Assembly (NCBI GenBank): GCA_963765705.1
Contig: CAVXXJ010000002.1
Location: 142,554 to 206,553 of the forward strand
Source of the DNA: Gaiellasilicea sp963765705
GTDB taxonomy: Bacteria; Actinomycetota; Thermoleophilia; Gaiellales; Gaiellaceae
DNA: 64,000 nt
Direction: 5' to 3'
In this document: positions 36,496 to 44,213 of the stretch, piece by piece
Layout of the letters: the number at the start of each line of letters is the position of its first letter
Position numbering within the stretch: the first letter of the stretch is position 1
The notes under the pieces: model-generated
Seen by the model: the letters and a program-made list of their open reading frames with translations, nothing else
Database searches by the model: none
What the model was told of the DNA's origin: nothing
Position numbers and translations under genes: made by a program

Positions 36496-36563
36496 GGGCC
36501 GCGAACACTACTGCCTCAGCGGCGTACGCCACTCGCATCCTCGATTTCGCCGCAACGCCGTCA

Positions 36564-36569
36564 TAGACT
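36564..36569 (+). promoter_or_regulatory. candidate leaderless -10 hexamer before a methyltransferase
   Basis: TAGACT ends exactly 6 nt before the GTG at 36576, in the 80-nt divergent region between two methyltransferase genes. No Shine-Dalgarno sequence is visible. Confidence 0.5.
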
Positions 36570-36575
36570 GGCGAG

Positions 36576-37700
36576 GTGGACGCTGGCGACGCGCCTCACA
36601 CGGCCTCGGGCCGTGCGTCGGATGGCGGTGGAGACGCGCGCTCACTCGCGATGCGCCTGTTCATGGGAATGCTGGCGACCCAGGAGCTTCTGACGGTCTA
36701 CATCGGGTCGCAGCTCGGCCTCTACGATCAGCTCTTGCAGGCCGGCTCGGCGACGCCAGCCGCACTCGCGGCTCGCGCCGCGATCGCGCCCCGGTATGCG
36801 CGCGAGTGGCTCGAGCAACAGGCGGTAGCCGGGTTCCTGACGGTTGATGATCCCGACGCACCGGTCGACGAGCGTGTCTATTCGCTGCCCCCGGCTCACG
36901 CACAGGTCTTGCTCGTCTCCGACGACCCGCTCTCGATGACGGCGCTCACGGTGCTACCGGCCGGCGGCGTCGCGCAAGCTCTGCCTCGCCTCATCGATGC
37001 GTACCGGAGCGGCAGCGGCGTACCCGACGCGGCGTTCGGCGACGATTGGCGCGACGGCCACTCCGGCACGAACCGCGCGGTGTTCGCGCACGACCTCCCG
37101 GGGTGGCTCCCCCGGTACCTCCCCGACGTGCACGCCCGTCTGACGACCTCGCCTGCGCGCATCGCCGACATTGGTTGCGGCGCGGGCTGGGCGGCGATCT
37201 CGCTCGCGCTCGCGTACCCGCACGCGTCCGTCGACGGTTTCGACCTTGACGCGAAGACGGTCGCACGCGCGCGGCAGAATGCGACCGCGCGGCGCGTCGA
37301 TGACCGCATCACGTTCCATTGCACGGACGCCGCGACGGCGGATGGGCCGTACGACCTCGTCTGTCTCTTCGACACGCTGCACGAAGCTACGCACCCCGTC
37401 GAGCTCCTACGCACGTGTCGCGTGCTCGCCGGACGAGCCGGTTGCGTGGCCGTCCTCGACGCAAAGGTCGCCGAGAGATTCACGGCGCCCGGTGACGAGC
37501 TCGAGCGCTTCCAGTACGCGACCAGCGTCCTGCACTGTCTTCCTGTCGCGCTCGCCGCAGCGGACGCGCGGGGGACGGGGACGGTGCTGCGCCCCGACAC
37601 CGTGCGCGAGCTTGCGCGCGCAGCGGGGTTCGAGCGCGTCGACGCGGTGCCGATCGACGATCGCTTCCACCGTCTTTACCGGCTCGTCCACGCGCCGTGA
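36576..37700 (+). CDS. SAM-dependent methyltransferase with N-terminal winged helix
   Basis: This 374-aa protein has an N-terminal winged-helix-like part (LAARAAIAPRYAREWLEQQA) and a central Rossmann domain with motif I IADIGCGAGWAAISLALAYP, acidic SAM contact DGFDLD, and LVCLFDTLHEATHPVELLR. The layout resembles small-molecule methyltransferases rather than rRNA or protein enzymes. The GTG start at 36576 follows a TAGACT hexamer. The stop overlaps the acyl-CoA-dehydrogenase-like gene start by 4 nt (GTGA), so both are coupled. Confidence 0.8.
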   Translation: MDAGDAPHTASGRASDGGGDARSLAMRLFMGMLATQELLTVYIGSQLGLYDQLLQAGSATPAALAARAAIAPRYAREWLEQQAVAGFLTVDDPDAPVDERVYSLPPAHAQVLLVSDDPLSMTALTVLPAGGVAQALPRLIDAYRSGSGVPDAAFGDDWRDGHSGTNRAVFAHDLPGWLPRYLPDVHARLTTSPARIADIGCGAGWAAISLALAYPHASVDGFDLDAKTVARARQNATARRVDDRITFHCTDAATADGPYDLVCLFDTLHEATHPVELLRTCRVLAGRAGCVAVLDAKVAERFTAPGDELERFQYATSVLHCLPVALAAADARGTGTVLRPDTVRELARAAGFERVDAVPIDDRFHRLYRLVHAP

Positions 37701-38710
37701 ACGTCGCAGGGACGGCGCAGGCGCTCGCCGAGGACGTGCTCTGGCCGAACGCCGCGGCCACCGATCGCAGCGAGACTGTTCCGCGAGCGAACCTCGACGC
37801 GCTCGCGGCAGCGGGCCTCTACGGACTCACGGGCCCGCGCGCGTTCGGCGGGCTGGAGGCCGATTTCGTCACGGCCTGCAACGTGGTCGAGATCCTGGCG
37901 AGCGCCTGTCTGACGACGACGTTCATCTGGTGCCAGCACCTCGGCACGGCCCCGGCCGTCGCTGCTGGATCGGTGGCCGACCGGCACGAGTGGCTGGACG
38001 CGTTGTGCACCGGAGCGCGCCGTACCGGTGTCGTGCTTCCCGGACGGCTGCAGGCGCGCCCCACTGACGGCGGCTGGGTGCTCAACGGAACGGCGCCCTG
38101 GGTCAGCGGCTGGGGAAGCATCGATTACGTCCACGCCGCCGCGTCGGCGCCGGACGAGAGGGTCGTGTGGGCGTTGCTCGACGCCAGTGAGACCGGTCGC
38201 GCGACGCCGACGCGCCTCGAGCTCCTTGCGATCAACGCGAGCGCAACGGTGCGGTGGGAGCTCCGCGACGTGTTCGTGCCGACCGATCGCGTGACTGCTG
38301 TCGTCCCCGCGGGTCGCAGCAGCGGTCCCGAGGCCTACGTTCAGCGCACGCAGGCCGCCTACCCGCTCGGCGTCGCGAGGCGCTGTTGCCGTTTACTCGG
38401 CCGCACCGCTCTCGACGCCGAGCTCGACGCGTGCCGCAACGCAGTGTTGCGCGCCCGACCGTCCGCGATTCCGGCGGCACGCGCCGCCGCCGCCTCACTG
38501 GCCGTCAGGGCGGCGGCCGCGCTCACGGTTGCAAGGGGCAGTCGCGCAGTGCTCGCCGACGACGCCGCCCAACGCCTCGCACGCGAGGCGATCGTGCTGC
38601 TGGTCTACGGCGGCAGCGGGCCCGTTCGCGACGCGTTGCTTGCCACGTTCGGTGCCGCCACCGTAGGCCCCGCGCACGACGAGCCAAACGCGCCGCCGCC
38701 ACATCGCTGA
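37697..38710 (+). CDS. acyl-CoA dehydrogenase-family flavoprotein
   Basis: This 337-aa protein follows the acyl-CoA dehydrogenase plan: helical N-terminus with GLYGLTGPRAFGGLEADFV, middle-domain strand TDGGWVLNGTAPWVSGWG, and a four-helix C-terminal part ending LVYGGSGPVRDALL. Such FAD enzymes oxidise C-C or C-N bonds; secondary-metabolism members act on carrier-bound substrates or as N-hydroxylases. No clear catalytic Glu could be assigned by eye, so the reaction is left open. Coupled to the methyltransferase upstream and convergent with the P450 at 38719. Confidence 0.8.
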   Translation: MNVAGTAQALAEDVLWPNAAATDRSETVPRANLDALAAAGLYGLTGPRAFGGLEADFVTACNVVEILASACLTTTFIWCQHLGTAPAVAAGSVADRHEWLDALCTGARRTGVVLPGRLQARPTDGGWVLNGTAPWVSGWGSIDYVHAAASAPDERVVWALLDASETGRATPTRLELLAINASATVRWELRDVFVPTDRVTAVVPAGRSSGPEAYVQRTQAAYPLGVARRCCRLLGRTALDAELDACRNAVLRARPSAIPAARAAAASLAVRAAAALTVARGSRAVLADDAAQRLAREAIVLLVYGGSGPVRDALLATFGAATVGPAHDEPNAPPPHR

Positions 38711-38718
38711 ATCGGCGC

Positions 38719-39963
38719 TCAGGCAGCCGTTACCGCGACGGGGACGCTCGCGTGGAAGCGCATCCACATCGCCGCGGTGCGGCGCACGGGATCTCCGTAC
38801 GGCTCGATCGCCGCGAGCCTCTGTGTCGCGCGCTCGAGCACGATCGCGAGCTCCGTTCGCGCAAGCACGTTCCCGAGGCACCGATGCACACCACCGCCGA
38901 AGCTCACGTGCGGATTGGGCATACGCGCGACGTCCAGGCGGCGCGGATCCGAGAACACGCGCTCGTCGTGATTGGCGGAGCCGAGCAGCATTACAAGCAC
39001 GCGCCCGGGACGTAGCCGGCGGCCTCCGATGACGATCTCGCGACGAACGACGCGCGAGGTTCCCTGGATCGGCGCGTCGAATCTGAGGATCTCCTCGACG
39101 GCCGTCGACACGAGCCGCGGCTCGCCGCGCAGGCGCGCGAACTCTCCTGGGAACTCGAGAAAAGCCGCAAAACCGCTTCCTACGGCGCTGAGCACCGTCT
39201 CGAATCCCGCCCACAGCACGAAGACGCAGTTGTCGACGATCTCCTCGTAGGCAAGCTTCCCCTCCCCGCTTCCGGCGGCCAGCATGTTCGACAGCAGGTC
39301 GGCCCGTGGCGCTCTACCACGCTCGCGCAGCAGCCGGTCGAGGTACTCCTGCAGCCACACGACCGCCTCGTCGGTCGCGCGCTGCTCCTCCGGCGACGAC
39401 GCATGGTTGAAGCCGCGACCGAGATCGATCGCACGCGGCTTGAGCTCGGCCCAGTCCGCCGGCGGGATTCCGATCAGCTCGCACACGACTGCGACCGAGA
39501 GCGGATATGCGAGATCGCTGATCGCGTCGAAATGGCCCCGCTCAAGTGCTCCGTCGAGGAACTCGTCGACGCGCGCTGCGATGCGCGCGCGCATCGCATT
39601 GACGCGCTTCGGCGTGAACTCGGCCGCCATCAACCTGCGAAGTCGCGTGTGCGCAGGCGGGTCGCGGTAGAAGATGACCCGGCGGAAGAACTCACTCGCC
39701 GGCCCCGCGCCGAGCGAGACCTCGTGGTACTCCACCGCCAGCTCGTGGCCGAGGCGGTCGTCGCCGAGTAGCGCTGTCACGTCGGCGTGCCGGGTTACGA
39801 GCCACGTACCCGCGCCGCCCCGCGCGAGGGGACCGGCGGCGCGGAGCTCAGCGTAGCGTGGGTACGGGTCTGCGAGCGCTGACGCGTCGCTGGCGTCGAA
39901 GCGCGGAGGTAGCGGCGACTCCGGTAGGCCGCGCCCCCTCCCGGCGGGTGTGCAGCTGCTCAC
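38719..39963 (-). CDS. cytochrome P450
   Basis: This 414-aa P450 has I-helix WAGFETVLSAVG, ExxR in EEILR, and heme loop FGGGVHRCLG. The acid-alcohol pair Glu-Thr is present, followed by Val where Thr/Ser is usual. The GTG at 39963 overlaps the O-methyltransferase stop by 4 nt. It ends a minus-strand operon of ferritin-like protein, O-methyltransferase and P450, a likely hydroxylation-methylation cassette. Confidence 0.88.
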   Translation of the reverse strand: MSSCTPAGRGRGLPESPLPPRFDASDASALADPYPRYAELRAAGPLARGGAGTWLVTRHADVTALLGDDRLGHELAVEYHEVSLGAGPASEFFRRVIFYRDPPAHTRLRRLMAAEFTPKRVNAMRARIAARVDEFLDGALERGHFDAISDLAYPLSVAVVCELIGIPPADWAELKPRAIDLGRGFNHASSPEEQRATDEAVVWLQEYLDRLLRERGRAPRADLLSNMLAAGSGEGKLAYEEIVDNCVFVLWAGFETVLSAVGSGFAAFLEFPGEFARLRGEPRLVSTAVEEILRFDAPIQGTSRVVRREIVIGGRRLRPGRVLVMLLGSANHDERVFSDPRRLDVARMPNPHVSFGGGVHRCLGNVLARTELAIVLERATQRLAAIEPYGDPVRRTAAMWMRFHASVPVAVTAA

Positions 39964-41000
39964 GCCCGGACCGCCTCGACGAGCGGGAACACCATGGTCG
40001 GGAGAATGCGCGTCAGCTCGAGATCGGCCGCTGCGAAGAGTGCGGACAGCTCTTCGACGGTCCGCGCCCGGCCCCCGTCGACGACGAGCATGACTACGTC
40101 AAGGATAGGACCTGCCTCTGAGCGACCGTGTCCGACGACGGGCTCGCAAACGAGCAAGACGCTGTTCGGCCCCATCGCATTCCGGACGCTTTGGAGAAGT
40201 GAGAGTGCACGCTCATCGTCCCACGAGTACACGATCCGCTTCAGCAAGTATGCGTCGCCGCCCGGCGGCACGCCGTCGAAGAAGCTCGCCGACACGATCT
40301 CGCACCGGTCGGCGACGCCCGCCTCCTCCAAGACGGCGGGTGCACCGGCAGTGACGTGTGCCAGATCGACCAGCACACCACGCAAAGCTGGCGTACGCGC
40401 CAGCAGACCCGCGAGGAAGGCGCCGTTGCCACCGCCGACATCGACGACCGTGCGAAGGCTCCGCCAGTCGTACGCCGCGAGAACCGCTCGGAGCTCGGGG
40501 CGCGTCATGGCCTGCATGCCGCGATCGAAGCGCACGCTCTCCTCGGCATGCTCCGCGAGGTACTGCCAAAGACCCTGCCCGTGCACATGCTCGAACGCGG
40601 GCTTCCCCGTCTGGAGGCTGTACTCGAGGTCGAGCCATGCTTCGACGTCGGCGACCATCGGCATGTATGCGTCCCGAAGTGACAACGGATTATCGCTGCG
40701 CAGCAGGTCGCCCAGCGGCGTCGAGGCGAACGTTCCGGGTTCGACCTCGGCGAACACGCCCTTGGACGCGAGCGCGCGGAGTACGCGATGCAGCGCCGGC
40801 GCATGCGTGTTGGTCGCGCTCGCGAGATCGTCCACGTGGCGCGGCCCCTCTCGCAGCTCGTCAGCGATCCCCAGCTGGCAGGCGGAGCGGATCATGAACG
40901 GCACGAAATAGTCTGCGAGGCTCGTCAGGCGCTCGAGCGCCTGGAGGTCGATGCGCGGCTTCGGGGAACGCGCACCGACCGACGTCTCATCGCCTGTCAT
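39960..41000 (-). CDS. O-methyltransferase-like protein, catalytic His replaced by Tyr
   Basis: This 346-aa third member of the local O-methyltransferase family has an N-terminal dimerisation domain (ALHRVLRALASKGVFAEVEP) and motif I VVDVGGGNGAFLAGLLA. The catalytic segment reads KRIVYSWDDE, so both the base His and the following Asp of LHDWxD are changed (Tyr codon 40227-40229). The true start is ATG 41000, which overlaps the ferritin-like gene stop by 4 nt; the much longer open frame upstream is a shadow. Confidence 0.82.
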   Translation of the reverse strand: MTGDETSVGARSPKPRIDLQALERLTSLADYFVPFMIRSACQLGIADELREGPRHVDDLASATNTHAPALHRVLRALASKGVFAEVEPGTFASTPLGDLLRSDNPLSLRDAYMPMVADVEAWLDLEYSLQTGKPAFEHVHGQGLWQYLAEHAEESVRFDRGMQAMTRPELRAVLAAYDWRSLRTVVDVGGGNGAFLAGLLARTPALRGVLVDLAHVTAGAPAVLEEAGVADRCEIVSASFFDGVPPGGDAYLLKRIVYSWDDERALSLLQSVRNAMGPNSVLLVCEPVVGHGRSEAGPILDVVMLVVDGGRARTVEELSALFAAADLELTRILPTMVFPLVEAVRA

Positions 41001-42007
41001 CCGGCCGCGGTGCCGGCGCGACGCTGCTCGCGTGCGTAGACGGCCGGGTCGAGCAACCCCAGAGAGTCGAGACCGTCGCGGACTCGCTCCGTCATCAAGC
41101 CGACTCGCGAGAGCGAAATCGAGACCTTCGCGAACACGGCCCGGCGATACGAGCTCATCATCTGATTCGTCGCCGCGAATCCGGCACCGGCGTCGCGATC
41201 GATCCCAACACGCTCCCAGACGTCGTGCAACAGGAACCACTCGCGCGTCAGCCGGGCGGCATCGAGCACGAGCTCCTCTCGCTCCGCCCGCTCGCGCGCC
41301 GTCAGATTCGAATAGACGTCCTTCAGCGAGTGGATGCCGAAGGCGATGTGACGTGCCTCGTCGCGTGCGGCAAGCTGCACGATGCGGCCGATGAGGGGAT
41401 CGTGAATCGTGTTGTTCGCAATGCGCAGCGTCGCCATCGCGAGCCCCTCGAGCACGATCTGGAGGCCGAGGGCCACCACGTCCCACCGTGCGTCGGCGAG
41501 CACGTCTTCGAGAAGCGATGCGAGCGCCGGAGCCGGGCCGTACGACGTCGGCAACTTGTCGCGGACGTATCGTGAGAACGCTTCGAGATGCCGCGCCTCG
41601 TCGGCCGTCTGCACGGCAGCGAGGCACTTGCCGTCGACGCTCGGCAGAACTTCGGTGAGCCGCGCCGCCGCGACGACGGCGCCCTGCTCGCCGAACGCGA
41701 ACTGGCTCGCGAGCCACGCGTGGAACTCCCACCGGAACGTATCCCACATCGAGCGACCGTAGGGTGCGAGCGGCGACGACTCGAACGCACCCAACCCGAA
41801 TGCAGAGTCGTCGGGAAGCGGGGAACCGAACTCGACCTCGATCGACCAGTCGAGGTCGGTCGACACGTTCCACTGCGCACGACGGCTCTGTTCGTACAGC
41901 GCGCGGAGGCGTTCGTCCTCCCCCGGGTACGACCACGTGAGCACTGCCGCGACGGGCGTGGTGACCACCAACCCGGTCGCTTCCGCTGCTGACGACTTCC
42001 CCGTCAC
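40997..42007 (-). CDS. ferritin-like diiron protein (possible N-oxygenase/oxidase)
   Basis: This protein of about 336 aa starts near GTG 42007. It has RAQWNVSTDLDWS near the N-terminus and two ExxH elements (TADEARHLEAFSRY and ARDEARHIAFG), with further Glu in FGEQGAVVAAARLTE and LQIVLEGLAMATLR. This is the carboxylate/His set of ferritin-like diiron enzymes such as the AurF/CmlI N-oxygenases and R2-like oxidases. It heads an operon with an O-methyltransferase and a P450. An oxidative tailoring step is likely; the exact reaction cannot be told from sequence alone. Confidence 0.78.
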   Translation of the reverse strand: MTGKSSAAEATGLVVTTPVAAVLTWSYPGEDERLRALYEQSRRAQWNVSTDLDWSIEVEFGSPLPDDSAFGLGAFESSPLAPYGRSMWDTFRWEFHAWLASQFAFGEQGAVVAAARLTEVLPSVDGKCLAAVQTADEARHLEAFSRYVRDKLPTSYGPAPALASLLEDVLADARWDVVALGLQIVLEGLAMATLRIANNTIHDPLIGRIVQLAARDEARHIAFGIHSLKDVYSNLTARERAEREELVLDAARLTREWFLLHDVWERVGIDRDAGAGFAATNQMMSSYRRAVFAKVSISLSRVGLMTERVRDGLDSLGLLDPAVYAREQRRAGTAAG

Positions 42008-42090
42008 GGAGGCCGATCCTGGACGATGATCGCCGCCAACGCAAGTATCGAGTCCGTCTGAGATTGCGTCGCCCGCGCCCTTCCCGGTGG

Positions 42091-42096
42091 GATAAT
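42091..42096 (+). promoter_or_regulatory. candidate leaderless -10 hexamer before the esterase
   Basis: GATAAT ends exactly 6 nt before the ATG at 42103. A TTGCGT element lies further upstream (42064-42069), but at 21 nt the spacing is poor. Confidence 0.5.
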
Positions 42097-42102
42097 GGCG
42101 CC

Positions 42103-43344
42103 ATGGATGCGCAGGAGGCATACGGTGTCTCCAGCGACATCAGCCGTACCGTCGCGGCAGCGTTCCGCTGTCACGGCGCTGCCGGCGTTCTCGACCTCGT
42201 CCACACCCACGAGGGCCCAATTGTGGAGGAAACAAGCGATCCGGACGCGCGTCGGATCACGTTCGTCTTCGCGGACGAGACGGTGAGCGCCGAGTCGGTG
42301 AGCGTTGTCTGCGCGGCGCTCCCGACCAAGGGCATGCGCCTCGAACGGCTGGGTTCCAGTGCGATCTTCGCGGCCACTGCTGAACTCCCCGCGACGGCGT
42401 TCGTCGGCTACTCCTACGTCGTCGATCCGCCGCCCGGGCTCGTGTGGAGCGACGACGGCGCGTTCGTGCAGGCGCTCGTCATGGGCCGGCCCGACCCGCA
42501 CAACCCGCTCAGGGACGGCGTCAGCTTGCCGCAGATCCGGTTCGGCTACGAATACTCGATCCTCGCTCTCGGAGACCGTTGGCCGGTGCGGCCCGACGGT
42601 GCGCGAAAGGAGTCGCGCGGAACGCTCGACGAGTGGGTGGTCGCGAGTGATCTGCTGGGAAACGAGCGGACGATCCGCGTCTACCGCCCGCCTGAGTACG
42701 ACGGAGCCAAGCGCTGCGCCCTCGTCTTCATCCTCGGTGGGGCCGACGAGTGGTGGGCGGCGGGTGACGAGTTCGACGACATCGCCGCGCGCGGGGCCGA
42801 CCCTTTCCTCGGCGTGATCGTCGGCACGAGAGGCTTCGTCTCGCGGCACCGCGAACTGGCCGGCAACGACGCCTTCGTCGGCTTCGTCGCGCGCGAGCTG
42901 CTTCCGTTCCTCGCCGATCGTTACCGCGTCCTCGAGCGGGGTCACGTCGTGGCGGGCGCAAGCGTGGGCGCGGTCGGCGCAGCCTTCCTTGCCTTGCGCG
43001 AGCCAGAGACCTTTTCCCGCGCGGCGGTCGTCTCGGCGACGTTCCAGGCCACCCCGGCCGGCTCGCCCCTGCCGTGGCGAGCGGAAACGGGAGACGAGCG
43101 ACCTGTTGTCGATGAATACGAGCGCCACCGCGGCCGACTGCCCGAGCTCGTCTACGTTTCGGCGGGACGCTACGAGAAGTACACGCGCGTCGACATGCAC
43201 GCCGACGCTGCGCGGCTCGCCTCCTTCCTCGCCAGCCGCGGCGTCAACGTCCGGTTCGACGACGGCTATTCGGCGCACGACACGATCGCGCTGCGCGCGT
43301 ACCTGTCGGCAGGGATCGCGTGGCTTCTTGGCGTCGAAGACTGA
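42103..43344 (+). CDS. enterochelin-esterase-like alpha/beta hydrolase (Fes/IroE family)
   Basis: This 413-aa protein has an N-terminal Fes-type beta domain (RITFVFADETV, GYSYVVDPPPG) and a C-terminal esterase-D fold: ERTIRVYRPPEYDGAKRCAL, nucleophile elbow VVAGASVGAVGA, and a late His in GYSAHDTIALR. Fes-type enzymes hydrolyse ester bonds of ferric catecholate siderophores inside the cell to release iron. The neighbouring NRPS is not expected to make a trilactone, so the substrate may be an ester added by tailoring, or the gene may be an independent iron-acquisition tool. Divergent from the ferritin-like gene. Confidence 0.85.
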   Translation: MDAQEAYGVSSDISRTVAAAFRCHGAAGVLDLVHTHEGPIVEETSDPDARRITFVFADETVSAESVSVVCAALPTKGMRLERLGSSAIFAATAELPATAFVGYSYVVDPPPGLVWSDDGAFVQALVMGRPDPHNPLRDGVSLPQIRFGYEYSILALGDRWPVRPDGARKESRGTLDEWVVASDLLGNERTIRVYRPPEYDGAKRCALVFILGGADEWWAAGDEFDDIAARGADPFLGVIVGTRGFVSRHRELAGNDAFVGFVARELLPFLADRYRVLERGHVVAGASVGAVGAAFLALREPETFSRAAVVSATFQATPAGSPLPWRAETGDERPVVDEYERHRGRLPELVYVSAGRYEKYTRVDMHADAARLASFLASRGVNVRFDDGYSAHDTIALRAYLSAGIAWLLGVED

Positions 43345-43355
43345 CGCCGATCGAC

Positions 43356-43697
43356 CTACGGGCGCGGCTCGCGATCACGCAGAAGACGCTTCGGCGCCTT
43401 CGTTTCCCAGGCGTCCGCGAGCAGGTCCCGCACGAGCTTGACGCCTGCCTGGCGGAGATCCACGCGGACCGCCGTGAGCCGCTTTCCCCACCAAACCTCC
43501 GAGCAGATTTCGGGATTGTCGTGCACGGCCGTGCGAACGCCGTCTTCGTCGAGCATCACATTCACGTTGTGCGCGTCCCACTGCGTCGCGAAGATCTTCC
43601 CCGCGACGCGGTAGGAGGGCCGTCCGTGATGATCTTGCTCCACCGCCTCCGGCAGAGCGAGCGCGAGCTCCCGAGCGCGTTGCGCGGTGAGCGTCAG
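43356..43697 (-). CDS. MmcQ/YjbR-family protein
   Basis: The core EQDHHGRPSYRVAGKIFATQ and the following VNVMLDEDGVRTAV are typical of the MmcQ/YjbR double-wing family, small DNA-binding-like proteins of unknown function. The family N-terminus (TAQRARELALALPEAV) is encoded upstream of the first GTG (43643), so the true start must be earlier. The only plausible codon there is CTG at 43697, which overlaps the TGA of the preceding VOC gene as CTGA, equivalent to the ATGA couplings elsewhere. Start codon uncertain. Confidence 0.65.
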   Translation of the reverse strand: MTLTAQRARELALALPEAVEQDHHGRPSYRVAGKIFATQWDAHNVNVMLDEDGVRTAVHDNPEICSEVWWGKRLTAVRVDLRQAGVKLVRDLLADAWETKAPKRLLRDREPRP

Positions 43698-44092
43698 TCG
43701 TCTTCCCGGTCGGTCACCTTCGGGTGGTACGTGCCGAAGCTCCAGAGATGGCCTTCCGGGTCGCGCGCCGTGTACTCGCGCGACTCATAGTCCGTGTTCT
43801 CGATCTCACGGACGATCTCTGCACCCGCAGCCTTCGCGCGCTCGTAGTGCGCGTCGACGTCGTCGACGGCGACGTATATCCCCTGCGACAGTGGGTGATC
43901 GGGATCACCCTGCCCAAGCATGACGATTCCCGGACCGAGCGACACCTGCGCGTGCTGGATCACGTTGTCGTCGCTGCGATACGCGACCTGCTGCTCGAAG
44001 CCGAACGCGCGCGACAACCACTCCATTCCGGCGTCTGCGTCGCGGAAGCGCATGAACGGGTAGATGTTCGGCGCCTGCGTCTGCGTGGCCAC
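43694..44092 (-). CDS. VOC family protein (PhnB/glyoxalase-like)
   Basis: This 132-aa single VOC module has NIYPFMRFRDADAGMEWL, HAQVSLGPGIVMLGQGD and the closing YTARDPEGHLWSFGTYHP. A GTG start at 44092 is chosen because AGGAGG (44099-44104, minus strand) lies 6 nt upstream; the TTG at 44098 would overlap that site. It is coupled to the YjbR-like gene. Function unknown; members bind metal and small ligands. It differs from the two long double-VOC proteins of the island. Confidence 0.78.
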   Translation of the reverse strand: MATQTQAPNIYPFMRFRDADAGMEWLSRAFGFEQQVAYRSDDNVIQHAQVSLGPGIVMLGQGDPDHPLSQGIYVAVDDVDAHYERAKAAGAEIVREIENTDYESREYTARDPEGHLWSFGTYHPKVTDREDD

Positions 44093-44201
44093 AATCAACC
44101 TCCTAGGTCGGGCGGACCTCGACTATAGCGCCGCCGCGGCCGCTTGAGAACCCGCGGCCTCCGTGTTGCGGGCCCGTGCTCCTTCCGGCTCGATCACACG
44201 G

Positions 44202-44207
44202 TATCCT
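44202..44207 (+). promoter_or_regulatory. candidate leaderless -10 hexamer before a P450
   Basis: TATCCT ends exactly 6 nt before the GTG at 44214. No Shine-Dalgarno sequence is visible. Confidence 0.5.
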
Positions 44208-44213
44208 CGGCCG

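Noticed and set aside
39960..42140. A 726-aa frame joining the O-methyltransferase to upstream sequence
   Set aside because: Upstream of ATG 41000 it is the antisense-composition shadow of the ferritin-like gene; the ATGA overlap marks the true start.
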